Shown here: positions 21,519 to 32,208 of the stretch, piece by piece
Layout of the letters: each line of letters begins with the position of its first letter
How positions within the stretch are numbered: the stretch's first letter is position 1
Origin: Lindgomyces ingoldianus
Taxonomy: Eukaryota; Ascomycota; Dothideomycetes; Pleosporales; Lindgomycetaceae
DNA: 57,346 nucleotides
NCBI RefSeq assembly: GCF_010093535.1
Contig: NW_022985186.1
Span: forward strand, 170,289 to 227,634
Reading direction: 5' to 3'
The notes under the pieces: model-generated
What the model was told of the DNA's origin: nothing
Database searches by the model: none
What the model saw: the letters and a program-made list of their open reading frames with translations, nothing else
Position numbers and translations under genes: made by a program

Positions 21519-23925
21519 ACGTACCCTATAAGGAAGTTGCTTACACACCTAAGTTGCTTACCTTTGCTAAGACCCTACTAAACTACTCTTTCTATACTAA
21601 TACATTTCTAATAACACTACTTAGACGCGCTAAAAAAAAAATTTAGATATAGCTTACACTTTAGACTTTTAAAAAAAACGTAACACTTTTAAAGCAATGT
21701 GCTACAGCTATGTATAGAGTCTTTTAAAAAATAATAAATAACTAACACACTAGACAACTTTTATAAACTAATTCTACAGCTAACTTATAAAGGCTAGGCA
21801 ATAATAAAAAGTAAGTAATTATTAAGTATATACTTAAGCTATATGCGCAAGGGTTTTCCTCTTAGCTAGTAGCTATAGCTAAAATAGCTAATTCTTTACG
21901 CGCTAAGCATAATGTAGGCTATGTTAGCATAAACTAGCCTAGTACGTTTGTAAAGCATTATTTAAAGCTAAAAGTAAAGTTTTAAGCATAAGTATAGTTA
22001 GTAAATATCTAGCCTATTATAAAGTCTATCTTGTTAAAGTTGTACATGTTGTTATCTTAGATGCTATACTTAGCTTTAATATTCTCTATAAGGCTAAACT
22101 AGCTTTAAACTACTCTAGAATTCTTATAAAAAGCTTTTTTATAGTTATACTTAGGCTTAAACTTCACAAATATACTAAGCTAGTTTATGCTAATATAGCC
22201 TAGATTACTCTTAGCGTGCAAAGAATTAGCTATATTAGCTACAGCTGCTAGCTAAGAGGAAAATCCTTGCTTATATAGCTTAAGTATGTGCTTAATAATT
22301 ACCTGCTTTTTATTATTACCTAGCTTTTATAAGTTAGTTGTAGAATTAGCTTGTAAAGGTTATCTAGTATGTTAGTTGTTTATTATCTTTTAAAGACTTT
22401 ATATATAGCTACAGCATGTTACTTTAAAAGTGTTATGTCTTATTTAACAGCTTAAAGTATAAGCTGTATTTAACATTATTTTAGCAGATCTAAGTAGTGT
22501 TGTTAGGAATGTATTAGTGTAAGAAAAGTAGTTTAGTAGAGTCTTAGTAAAAGTAAACAACTTAGGTGTGTAAGCAACTCGCCTATAGTGTACAGTCGCC
22601 TACCAAAAGTCATTAGCCACTCAACAATCCGAGCTCTGCAGGGGTATAGTCAGCCTATTTAGGAAAGAGGTTACTTAACTAATTGCTACCTAAATTAAAA
22701 GATTTTTAGTTCTATAAGAAGCCTGTGTTAAGGCCTATCTTCTAGCGTTATAGTTAATTAATAGTAAGTTAACTTGCCTTTGTTTTAGATAACTTCCTTT
22801 ATGCGCTTTAACTAGCTTAGGATACTCTTCCTATAATTAGCTAGTGTAATCTTTGCCTATTCCTCTTTAAGGATATCTACTATCTGCTTATAAGTAGTAA
22901 TATATTCTTGTTACTTTAAGATGCAGAGCTTTATAATCTGCTAGAGGTTCTTAATTAGGTTTAAATTAGGACTTTATAGAAGCTAATCTATCTATATTAT
23001 GCTATAGTTGTCTATATACTTTTAGGTAGCCTTTGCAGTATAAATAGGGGCTCCATCCTGCATCTATATGCTAATACCGCGTTTCTCTGTAAGCTGCTTA
23101 TAGAATAGGATGCTAACGTTGTGCAGAATCTAATAGTATTTGCTAGCATTGTTCTGCTTGCCTTTCTAGTTAATAAACAGCTCTAATTTAAAATTAAGAG
23201 AGATTACACTAAATACAGAGACTGTAGTCCTTTTAGACTTAAATGTAGGCTTTAGGTACTAACTCTTGTACGCTTTTCTATGCTGCTAACGTACATATAG
23301 AGGTCTAGTGTCTAAGCTAACTTTAAATGTTGCTTTATTATAATAGGCTACGCAAGCCACGTCACTGCTCTTGTTATATTAATAGATTTAAGTAAAGCAG
23401 AGTTATTTTTCTTTGTGTACAGCTAAGAGCTAAGGCTTGTAACGCAGACAGAAGGCGTAGTACTTATGTTTTGTAAGGTATCTCCTTACAGTACTAGCAT
23501 AGATGCGGCAGTAGGTCTTAGACAGTGTCGCAATAGTCTAGAGCGTAGCAAAGGGATTATTTGCTGCCTAGCAAATTAAATGCCTCTTAGCGCGTTTGTT
23601 AAGCTTTAGAGGCCAGCCTGTACGCAGGGCTTTTGTATAGATAGGCTGGGGCTGCTTGCGCAGCCAGCGGATGTTATATGTAACTGTCAACTTAGGAATG
23701 CTGAGATGACTTAAAATTTTGCCAGCGCTCACGCTATAGAGGTGGAATTGCTATATTATATTAACAGTAGACTTAGATAGCTCTTTGCGTAAGGTTTTAT
23801 TTGCTTTTATAACTATTAAAAAAGGTGGTAATTTAATTAAGTTACAATTAATTAAAATTAAAGCATTGTGGGGTGGCCTAGGCCTCTCGCTAAAGTGGCC
23901 AATCACTTTTGGTAGGCGACTGTAC
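21519..23925. mobile_element. Fold-back element 2, with a Tc1-like element in its right tip
   Basis: Without the inserted Tc1-like element and one TA it is about 1077 bp, the same palindromic design as fold-back 1. It has two head-to-head copies of the first ~500 bp of the pogo A family. The centre near 22000-22090 is uninterrupted, so this copy defines the parental structure. Ends read ACGTACC and TACGT. RIP is heavy in the arms and lighter at the tips. Confidence 0.85.
22593..23920 (-). mobile_element. Tc1/mariner-type transposon, RIP-inactivated
   Basis: It is 1328 bp with inverted ends CAGTCGCCTACCAAAAGT, nearly perfect over about 30 bp, and flanked by TA (22591-22592 and 23921-23922). 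The minus strand translates as a Tc1-like transposase. An N-terminal HTH region is followed by a DGAPIYTAKATQKYI-like block and a QSPNLNLIKNL-like block, matching the family's DNxPxH and SPDLNPIE signatures. Stops are TAA/TAG. It sits five bases from the end of fold-back 2, so it is younger than that element. Confidence 0.9.
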
Positions 23926-23980
23926 GTTATTAGAAAACTACTAGATTAGGAAATAAACTAGATATTAGCCTTTTAAATTA

Positions 23981-25079
23981 ACGTACTTTACAGGCGAGTT
24001 GCTAACACACCTAAGTTGCTTACTTTTGCTAAAACCCTACTAAACTACTTTTTTTACACTAATGCATTCCTAATAACACTACTTAGACATGCTAAAAGAA
24101 TGTTAGATATAGCTTACACTTTAAGCTTTTAGATAAAACATAAAACTTTTAAAGAAACATGCTATAGCTATATACAGAGTCTCTTAAAAAATAATAAATA
24201 ATAATAGCGCTAGACAACCTTTACAAGCTAATTTTATAGCTAACTTATAAAGGCTAGGTAATAATAAAGAGTAGGTAATTATTAAGACTATACTTAAGCT
24301 ATATGCGCAAGGATTTTCCCTTTAAATAGCATTTATAGCTAATATAGCTAATTCTTTACGCGCTAAGCGTAATCTAGGCTATGTTAGCATAAACTAGCCT
24401 AGTACGTTTAAGAAGTGTTATTTAGACCTTAAAGTAACATTTAAGCATAGTACAACTATAAAAGAGCCTTCTATAAGAGTCCTAAGGTAATTTAGAGCAG
24501 GTTTAGCCTTATAAAGAATATTAAAGCTAAGTATAGCATTTAGGATAATAACATATATAACTTTAGCAAGATAGGCTTTATTATAGGCTAAATATCTATT
24601 AACTATACTTACGCTTAAAACTTTACTTTAAGCTTTAAATAACACTTTATAAACATACTAGGCTAGTTTATGCTAACATAGCCTAGATTATGCTTAGCGT
24701 GTAAAGAATTAGCTATATTAGCTATAAATGCTATCTAAGGGGAAAATCCTTGTGCATATAGCTTAAGTATAGTCTTAATAATTACTAACTTTTTATTATT
24801 GCCTAGCCTTTATAAGTTAGCTATAGAATTAGCTTATAAAGGTTGTCTAGTGCTGTTATTATTTATTATTTTTTAAAAGACTTTATACATAGCTACAGCA
24901 TGTTTCTTTAAAAGTTTTATGTCTTATTTAAAAGCTTAAAGTGTAAGCTGTATTTAACATTCTTTTAGCGCCTTTAAGTAGTGTTGTTAGAAATGCATTA
25001 GTGTAGGAAAAGTAGTTTAGTAGGGTCTTAGCAAAAGTAAGCAACTTAGGTGTGTAAGCAACTCGCCTGTGAAGTACGT
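23981..25079. mobile_element. Fold-back element 3
   Basis: It is 1099 bp and palindromic: 23981-about 24600 is the 5' part of the pogo A family in plus orientation, and the rest is the same part inverted. Ends are ACGTAC and GTACGT, flanked by TA on both sides (23979-23980, 25080-25081). Its left arm reaches slightly deeper into the parent element than in copies 1 and 2, so it may have arisen separately. The outer ~60 bp are clean (CTTTACAGGCGAGTTGC) while the arms are RIPed. The short minus-strand open frame 24928-25176 is a shadow. Confidence 0.85.
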
Positions 25080-25114
25080 TACATACTATTAGAATAGTTA
25101 TAGTTATAGTAGTA

Positions 25115-25420
25115 GTAGTATATAAAATAGTTTTTTTTCTAGAGGCACTCCCTCTTCTAGAACCCTCTCTATACATAGACAGAGCTTAGAATAGTAAGAG
25201 TAAGAGGTATATAATAGTAGTATATAATATAGTTTTTTTTTCTAAAGGCGTTCCCCCCTAGAACCCTCTCTATACCTAGACAGAGCTTAAAATAGCAAGA
25301 GGTATATAATAGTAGTTGATATAGTAATATATAAAGTAGTATATAAAGTAGCCTTTTTTTTCTAGAGGCATTACCCCTCTAGAACCCTCTCTATACGTAG
25401 AGTTACTTGCAACACAACTA
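25115..25420. repeat. Three tandem ~100-120-bp units with CTAGAGG...CCTCTAG hairpin
   Basis: Units start near 25115, 25220 and 25335, marked by TCTAGAGGC-like boxes at 25138, 25241 and 25361. Each has a T-run, then CTAGAGG, a short C-rich loop, CCTCTAG, then AACCCTCTCTATAC and AGAGCTTAGAATAG. The middle unit has lost the hairpin symmetry in one arm. No coding sense. Confidence 0.75.
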
Positions 25421-26290
25421 ATGTCTACTAGGGATTGCTGCCTGTTGTTGTAATCTACCGCAGTTTGCTGTAGTTTGCTACAATTTGCTGCAATTTACCT
25501 TATGCCTTTCCTAACGCTGCTACGTAATCTCTTACTAATACCTCTAGGCATTAGCCTATTATATTTAAACAGTAGTTGAAGAAGCGAAACTAGCGGTTGT
25601 GCAAGCAAAACAGTTAAGAGATCTGTAACAGCAGCAAGAAGAATCTTATCCTAGAGGCTATCATCAATAGAAGTAAGTAAATAGTTGCAGGCGGTGCAGG
25701 AGGCTGTAGTGGGTTATGATAGAGTCTTTGCGGCGATAGAGAGGCGGAGGCAGCCAAACAGCAAGATGTTCCTTAGCTACTGAGTAAGTAACCCCCAGAG
25801 CTCCCAAACAGCCCAAGAAATTACTGCCGACACAACAAGCTACATAGCTGCAGCTCCACGACTAGGGCTTTAATTCAGGCTGCACGTAATTAGAAGCTGC
25901 AGCATGCTATACAAAGCGTAGTGTACTTTTTAGAAAGTTAATTAAGAACCTGCTCGTTAAGGTATTACATGTACTACATTAATCTTTGCGGCGATAGAGA
26001 GGCAGAGGCAGAGGCAGCGCCAGAGCTCCCCAGCACCCTGAGAAATTCCTGTAGAGGTAACAAACTATAGAAACTGCAGCTCCACAACCAGGGCTTTAAT
26101 TTAGGCTGCACGTAAATAGAAGCTGCAGTATACGTAGTGATATTAGGCAGTAAAAGGAACAGGCGCAACACTAGAAACTGCAAGATGCAAAGAAAAAGAA
26201 GGCTGTTGTGGGGGCAAGAATATGTTAGGGGGGGGAACACGTTAAGCTAAGGCTAGAACGCGTTCTCTTAATTAAAGCTAACAATTAACT
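25421..26290. other. Partly RIPed DNA with two long direct repeats
   Basis: It contains two imperfect direct copies, about 25725-25915 and 25982-26140. Both open with TCTTTGCGGCGATAGAGAGG and contain AGCTCC, CTGCAGCTCCAC, AGGGCTTTAAT and AGGCTGCACGTAA boxes. A plus-strand frame near 26160-26240 is rich in Lys and Gln (KLQDAKKKKAVVGARIC). It suggests remnants of a transposon C-terminus, but no family can be named. Near 25485 a GTTTGCTGCA-like 10-11-bp unit is repeated about four times. Confidence 0.45.
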
Positions 26291-26988
26291 CATTTCTAGA
26301 TAACTAATCTTAAATTTACATAAACCTTGGGTTCCTAAAGAGGGAATTTTGCTAAACCTAATTAGGGCTAAGAATTAGCCAGCTGTTATTCGCTCTTAAG
26401 TATTGCTTCACTCGCAAGCTCGCGCTGTAATAAAGTATAATAAACTCTTTATAAATTTATTAGCGTTTTATGCTTATAAATTATATATATAGCTAGTAAC
26501 AGTATTTTAATTTATACTAGTAATTATACCGCTAACGGCGAGCCATTTCAGCTATTATTTCTGAGATTCAGACAATAATTGATAGAGATACACGTGGTTA
26601 AGTTCATGCGACACGTTGTTTGATGCGCTTAGTGGTAATCTTCAACGTTCGGTTACCGTATTTTGTCGCACGTGAGACTGGTTCACGTAACCCTGCTTAG
26701 GGTAAATGTGGTCCTTCATCTCTCATCCTTTTCTGTTTAGGACTAGCGCTCTTTTACCTACTATATATTTACCTCTGAGATCTAAAGACCTTACACCTCG
26801 GCTCAATCTACCTAGCTTAGTTCTCACCACCTAATTAGCTACTCCATGCCCTCCACCATCAATCAGCTCTAACTGTGTGATACTTAGAACGGCCCACATC
26901 AAACATGATTGTTGCGATCCAAACATCTGAAGTTGTCTAGTTGGAGCGTTGGCAGAGGTCTTTCTACTCCTTCAAGGTTCTCATGGGT
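26291..26988. other. AT-rich spacer and 3' flank of the receptor gene
   Basis: To about 26540 it is AT-rich with no recognised element. From about 26550 composition is normal, and the last ~400 bases are presumably the 3' flank of the minus-strand receptor gene. No RNA gene or confident open frame. Confidence 0.5.
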
Positions 26989-28411
26989 CTAAGATTCATC
27001 AGCGCCTTTGACAACAGTTTGCACGAATCTACAGTGGCTGACCTCAGACTCGCCCTTGCGATTAAACTCATCCAGAGGGACCGATGCCTCTTGCGTTTTT
27101 TTGTCTCTGATATAGTTGTGATAACTCAGCAATGAATCATAATGAGACTCGATTATAGGACTATCGCAAGTTGTATGACCCGGTTCTCTCTCATGTCGAC
27201 GGATAAAGGACCCAAGACCACGAAGGGTTCCTCCAGTAGCTGGTCCAGCCAGAAACACCCCACCCCCCCTTTGTGTCTTTTGTGATCGGTCCCGTCTCGA
27301 CTTTTTGCCTGATACTTTGAGCCAAGAGAAGATACGCTGATATGTATTTGGCGATCTCCGTTCAGCAAACTGAGGTTCACGATCACGATCTCGAATCTGC
27401 GAAACAAAGACGGAGCGGAACGCCGTCACACCGCCCATGATAACGGCTACGCTAGCTTCAACATGTATCAACAGAAATGTGTAAACGATTCCGAATTTTA
27501 CTCTTCCTTTGTGGTCGCGGAAACCGCTGCTAATTGACCTGCCTAGGCAAATCGCGATCTGGAAAACATTCAAGCAGAGAAAGGTTAGAATGCGTAATTT
27601 CTGCTTGAATTGGAGACGTGAGTTTCGGAGAAGGAGTATCGGAATGAGGACAATGAGTACATCGGTCGCGATGTCAACGGCAGAGCTGGTCCAGCCGAGT
27701 TCATTGATATAGCGAGGAACTGGAGAGCATTTGGTTCCTACATGATATCAGCTGTAAAGGTCGTTGCCGTGTTGGAACTATCTGATTGCCTACCTTTCTC
27801 CCAACCGCAATCAATTGGGTTTCGTAGAATGTTAAATAGCCATGATAACATTATGACTACCACAACAAACTGCCACAGCAGTGTAAGTCTTCTGCTCACG
27901 TCCCTGATCAAAATCCAGAACAATGCCATGAAACTCATCTTAATGGCCATAAGAGAAGTCCAAGAGAATATGAGGAAGAGATTGTTCCATCTAAGCAAAC
28001 CAGGCAAAGATTGCATCTCGCTTTTTGTGAAAAGAGCAACATTCCTCAGACTTGCGGCCAACGTCGCCGTCATGTACATCCTTGGTTGCATGTAGTATAT
28101 AAAGCCTGTTGAAATCATCAGACAGCATGCTGCAAGAATAACAAGCAAGTCGTCTATGAAAAGTTTGCCCCGTTTGCGGATGTGAAAGAATATACGACTT
28201 GTGACGGCAATCACTGCTAATCCTGTGAACGTTCCGATTAAAGCCTTTTGTTTGCTTAGAGATGTCTTTCAAGTCTTTGGTGAGAACGCACCAGGAAGGC
28301 TATTTTATTGATTTTCGCTGCCGCATCTTCGACCTGTTGTCGGTCCAATTGGTAGGGTGCTTTCTTGTCGAGAAGTTCGACAGATCTAGGAGTGATTGCA
28401 ACTGTGCTCAT
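26989..28411 (-). CDS. PTH11-like seven-transmembrane receptor (fungal rhodopsin-domain family)
   Basis: The gene has three exons: 28411-28292, 28244-27794 and 27737-26989. The introns are 47 bp (GTGCGT...AAAAG) and 56 bp (GTAGGC...branch-like GCTGAT...TAG). Splicing gives one frame of 439 residues. Start is ATG at 28411 (MSTVAITPRS). Seven hydrophobic segments are visible: about 36-55 (with exon 1/2 junction), 73-92, one after WNN, one after LTLLWQF, DVLIVLIPILLL, LTFLCLNVFQIAICL and the HVEASVAVIMGG helix. The DD after the first helix and the NPIDCGW...KCS loop are typical of the family. The cytoplasmic tail is long and charged (RDRDREPQ, RRDRSQKTQR). Such proteins sit in the plasma membrane and are thought to act as G-protein-coupled sensors of surface or chemical cues. 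No RIP, frameshift or stop is seen, so the gene is probably functional. Exon ends are my inference and fit both phase and consensus. Confidence 0.85.
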
Positions 28412-28647
28412 AATTCCAATGTTGCAAAGAGGCGAGCGTTAGTCGGAATTATACTAGAACAACTACTCGCGCCGTCTAAGATCTTCCAGGTGTATTTTAA
28501 TCACTTAGCTTTCCGCCCCCATATTCACGGGACATGCAACATCGTTCATCTATTAGTAAGGATTCTAGGCAAACAAGGCAATGATGCAGGATAAATGAAG
28601 TGTCCATGCAGACTGGGTTCGGCTACAATGTGATTTGGCGAACGAGT

Positions 28648-28940
28648 GGTCCGTTGCCCGGACTATTCCAAATGCAGGGTGCCCTGTGGCCCCAATGCAT
28701 ATGTACTGAACCAAACCTGCGAAATCCGGAATCCAGAGTGCGTTTTGGCCCCAATGCATGCCTACTTAACCAAACCAATCGTTTAATTGCTACGAAATCC
28801 GAAATCCAGGGTGCTTTTTGGCCCCAACGCATGCTTACTTGACCAAACCAATAGTTTCATTGCTGCGAAATCCCAATTCCAGGGTACTTTTGGCCCTAAT
28901 CCATGCATTCTTAACCAAACTAATAGTTTGATTGCAAGTT
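28648..28940. repeat. 73-bp tandem repeat, about four copies
   Basis: Units are marked by GAAATCC at 28721, 28794 and 28867, an exact 73-bp period, with a partial unit before. Each unit carries TTTTGGCCCCAA, GCATGC and ACCAAACCAATAG boxes. Copies differ by scattered substitutions, not only RIP-type ones. It lies about 240 bp upstream of the receptor start, between the receptor and kinase loci, so it is likely promoter-proximal for the receptor. Confidence 0.85.
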
Positions 28941-29734
28941 CTAACTGTAAGTAGGCGATGGATACAACGAAGGTGAAAAAAGCAGCTATCTTGGTAAAGG
29001 TAGTAGGAGCAAAAATGCAAAGTTTGTGAATGGGGAAACCGATTGGTTTAAAGTAGGTATGAAGTCGAGCCTAGTAGGTGGCAGTTGGTAATCACGTTTT
29101 TGGTCGTAATAATTCCTATAATTCCACTAGACTGGACGAATGAACGTTATGCTAACGTACCCTCAAGTGAGCTGTCACTATAAGGAAGCCAAAACCTGTA
29201 TCAAGAGAGCTCGACTTCATAGCTAGGGAAAAGAAACAAGCGTTCACCACCAACTTCGGAGCTTAGCGATTTGCGGGGGTTAGCACATGTGGCTTGGAAA
29301 GTGGCAATATCAAAAACTGTGTGACATGTACCTGTACCCTCTAATTTACACATTTCAAAGCGTCTAAGTTGCGATAGTTTCCCACTGTAGATATCAGAAG
29401 TATATATTATTGTTTGGCTGTTTCTCAGAGCGTGGAGGTCGAATGTAGAGTTATGCTAAAGCCCTGCCTTGTGATCGCCTGTTATGGTGCTCGGGCCACT
29501 GGTCGATTATTCTACCGATTCGCCGCAGAAATCCCGACTTGGCAACGACTCTGGGAGAGTTTTGCTATACCTTTTCCTCCCCTTCTTCAACCTTTCATTA
29601 CTGAAGCGTCCCCACTCATCGTTCAGTCTTTCCTCAAACTGTGGCCCTGAGATCTTCATGGATCATTGCCTCTTATTCCACGGCCGTTATTTGCGTCGCA
29701 CCTCTGAGCTCATCGACCGTCGCGCTTTGTCGGC
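28941..29734. other. Intergenic region between receptor and kinase pseudogene
   Basis: The region is of normal composition with several short open frames on both strands, none with a recognisable domain, consistent homology to a family, or intron logic. It probably includes divergent promoters. 29414-29760 has moderately long overlapping frames (for example RRTSELIDRRALSAWW) that could be an extension of the kinase locus, but I cannot support it. Confidence 0.4.
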
Positions 29735-32208
29735 ATGGTGGACGCGCGGCGATCGCTGATAATCGAAGCAAAGCCCATAGGCCCCGGTTTAAATGGATTC
29801 TGTGAATCTGTCCGCTCTCTCTCCCAAGACCTTGTCGCTTCCAGTCCCAACACCCCACTGAATCGAATAGATAGCGAAGGTAAAGGTTACCGAATGAGCC
29901 ACGATGCTCAGCTAATAGATATAAGTCCTTCAGGATCACGCCCTTGATCTGATCCTAGCGCTGCAGGCTCTTCCTGCCTCTCGTGTTCTCCCATCTAGTA
30001 ACGGCGGAAAGAACCTATTTGGCTACCTCTCCTGACTGAATCAAGCCATCAACGCCGGGGATTTCGACGTACGACGCCTCATACCACTCTTCTGCGCCGT
30101 TCTCGATAATGAGACCGATTCCACTATATGGGAGAAAGTTTATGATGTAGTCGCTGAACGAACACTGACAACGGTTACCGAACCTTCGACGCCTCCACCA
30201 TCGGGTTCTCCCCGTACCACCTCGTTTCAGACACCTTGGACATTCAACACAGGCAGCTTTGCAGACACATCCGACCTCAGAAGGAACGTGGATCCGATAC
30301 TCAAGAACGAAGTGGAGGATAATCTTAAGATCGATCATCCGGACGATTTCGATACGTTCTTTGGGCAAATTCCGAAGCTTCGTGAGATAACAACAGCAGT
30401 ATTGCAGGGATGCAAAGGTGCAGAGCTGCCGCTCTTTCAAGAAGATGTGGGTTGGGTGGAGTGGCCAGAAAGATGCGAGGAGATAGCGGTCCTGCAATTC
30501 CTTGGTCGCCATGTCGACCAGTTTCAACGGTGTGCGGATGATCACGGCTTCTGCCCTTCAAAGCGCCCCCGCTGCATCACTACTCCGAACAAGCCCATTC
30601 CAGGATCAATCAGCAAGCGAAAGTTGGATGTTGGGCTGGCATATAACTCAGGCAACGAGCTGGAGGAGAGCAAGGGACACAGCTATGACTGGTCACACAT
30701 CCTCGTCCCTGGCGAGCTGAAAAGCAATCCGCGAGAGGACAATCACAGTAGTACCTGGTTGGGCCTCGTGAGATATGCCTGGGAGATATTCAGCTCGCAA
30801 GACACACGGCGGTTCATTCTAGGGTTTACCCTATGTGGATCGATCATGCGGTTATGGGAATTCGACAGGCTTGGGGTGGTTGGGTCCACACCATTTGATA
30901 TCAACAAGGAAGGTGAGAAGTTTATTTCAGCAGTCTTGGGATTTTTGTGGATGTCGGAGGAAGAGCTCGGTTTTGATCCGACCATAGCGGAAGATGGCAG
31001 AAGGTACATGCACATTGAACGGAATGGTCGGATGGAGCGGATCTGGTTGGATGCGCACATGAGGCGACAGCGCTCTGTGGCTGGCCGAGCAACAACATGT
31101 TGGAGTGGCTCCCTCAATGGTGAGTCGGGCAGTCATCTTGCGATCAAAGATTCTTGGAATATGAAGAGAGGCCCGAAGAGGGGCTTCTGCTCAAAGAAGC
31201 GACCGGAGCCGGCGCTACGAATGTGGCACGGTATTACCATCACGAGACGGTGTATATCAATGGCGAGGTGGACGATGTCTCGGCAAACGTGCGGAAAGGA
31301 CTAAATGATACAGTCGGTCGGGATCCACTTCTACAACGACGGACGGCACATTCCGACACCATCACAAATTCGACGGCTTCAAGTGCTTCTGGTGCAAGAA
31401 GGGGTAGAAGCAGGAGTACCAGCCGAACGATAACGCGGAAGAGGTCTTCGAGCAGTATTCAGGCATTGATGCCGCGTCCCAAACGATCATGCTCGGACTC
31501 CCCAGCCAAGCAAGATAGGCAGCGAAGAAATCGCGTTCACCGCTGACTTATCATACAAGATGTTGGGAAGAGCATATACGAAGCGAGTTCTCCCCGTGGC
31601 ATTCTGACGGGATTGCTCGGAGGCATCAAAGGCGAGTGCTGCACGAAGCTTTCTGAGTCATGGCTGATTTCTTAGGTCACGAGTCGCTTCTTGATGCAAA
31701 TATCCTTCACCGAGATATATCAATCGGGAATGTCATGCTGAACATGGCAGAGGACGACGGGTTTTTGATCGATCGCGAGCACGCTTCCGGCGCTCCGAGT
31801 AAAACCGGTACCAAAGTATTTATGGCGATCGGTGCCCTGTATGGCGAAGATCACAACTTTATGCACGATCTTGAGTCGTTTTTTTGGGTGTTGTTTTGGA
31901 CCTGTATTCATTGCACTGGACCAAGCGGGCGCCGTCGCGTGTCAAAATTCGAAGCATGGAATTTTGAGAGCACTGAAAACCTCGCTAAGATCAAGAAAGG
32001 CTCTGTAGACGAAGAAGACAAATTTACCAAGGAAGTGGAGGAAAATGTCACGACTTACTGCACTCCATTAATTCCTTGTGTTCAGGAACTACGGAAGGTA
32101 GTATTCCCAGAGGGAAAGCGATGGCTGAAGGAGGATCGCCAGCTCTATTCTCGCATGAAGTCTATTCTTCAGCAGACAAGCGATGTGTTAGATGCCGTAG
32201 AGGAATAG
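29735..32208 (+). pseudogene. FunK1-type fungal protein kinase pseudogene
   Basis: The order of segments matches the fungal-type kinase family (Pkinase_fungal). First come N-terminal pieces (SLSQDLVASSPN, LQALPASRVLPSSNGG, INAGDFDVRRLIPLF). Then follow KRKLDVGLAYNSG, ILVPGELKSN, FILGFTLCGSIMRLWEFD and AGRATTCW; then NVARYYHHETV; then LHRDISIGNVML with the HRD catalytic loop at 31708-31716; then KTGTKVFMAIG and FMHDLESFFWVLFW. Breaks: TGA at 30033-30035; a one-base loss near 31155 between KDSW and EYEERPEEG; TGA at 31544-31546 where CGA is expected; and a missing ~8-residue stretch just after FLID (about 31772), where the family has LDLAIK. A 44-bp intron at 31632-31675 has a GC donor (GCGAGT) and restores GIKG-HESLL. 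The 5' end is uncertain. Kinases of this family are multicopy in fungi. This copy is very probably inactive, though damage is mild and its codons are not RIP-saturated. Confidence 0.85.

Noticed and set aside
24928..25176. 82-codon minus-strand frame
   Set aside because: It falls in the right arm of fold-back 3 and the tandem repeat, and similar frames do not persist in other arms.
30015..30561. Minus-strand frames of 78-176 codons
   Set aside because: They are antisense to the kinase pseudogene, whose plus-strand frame carries the family motifs.
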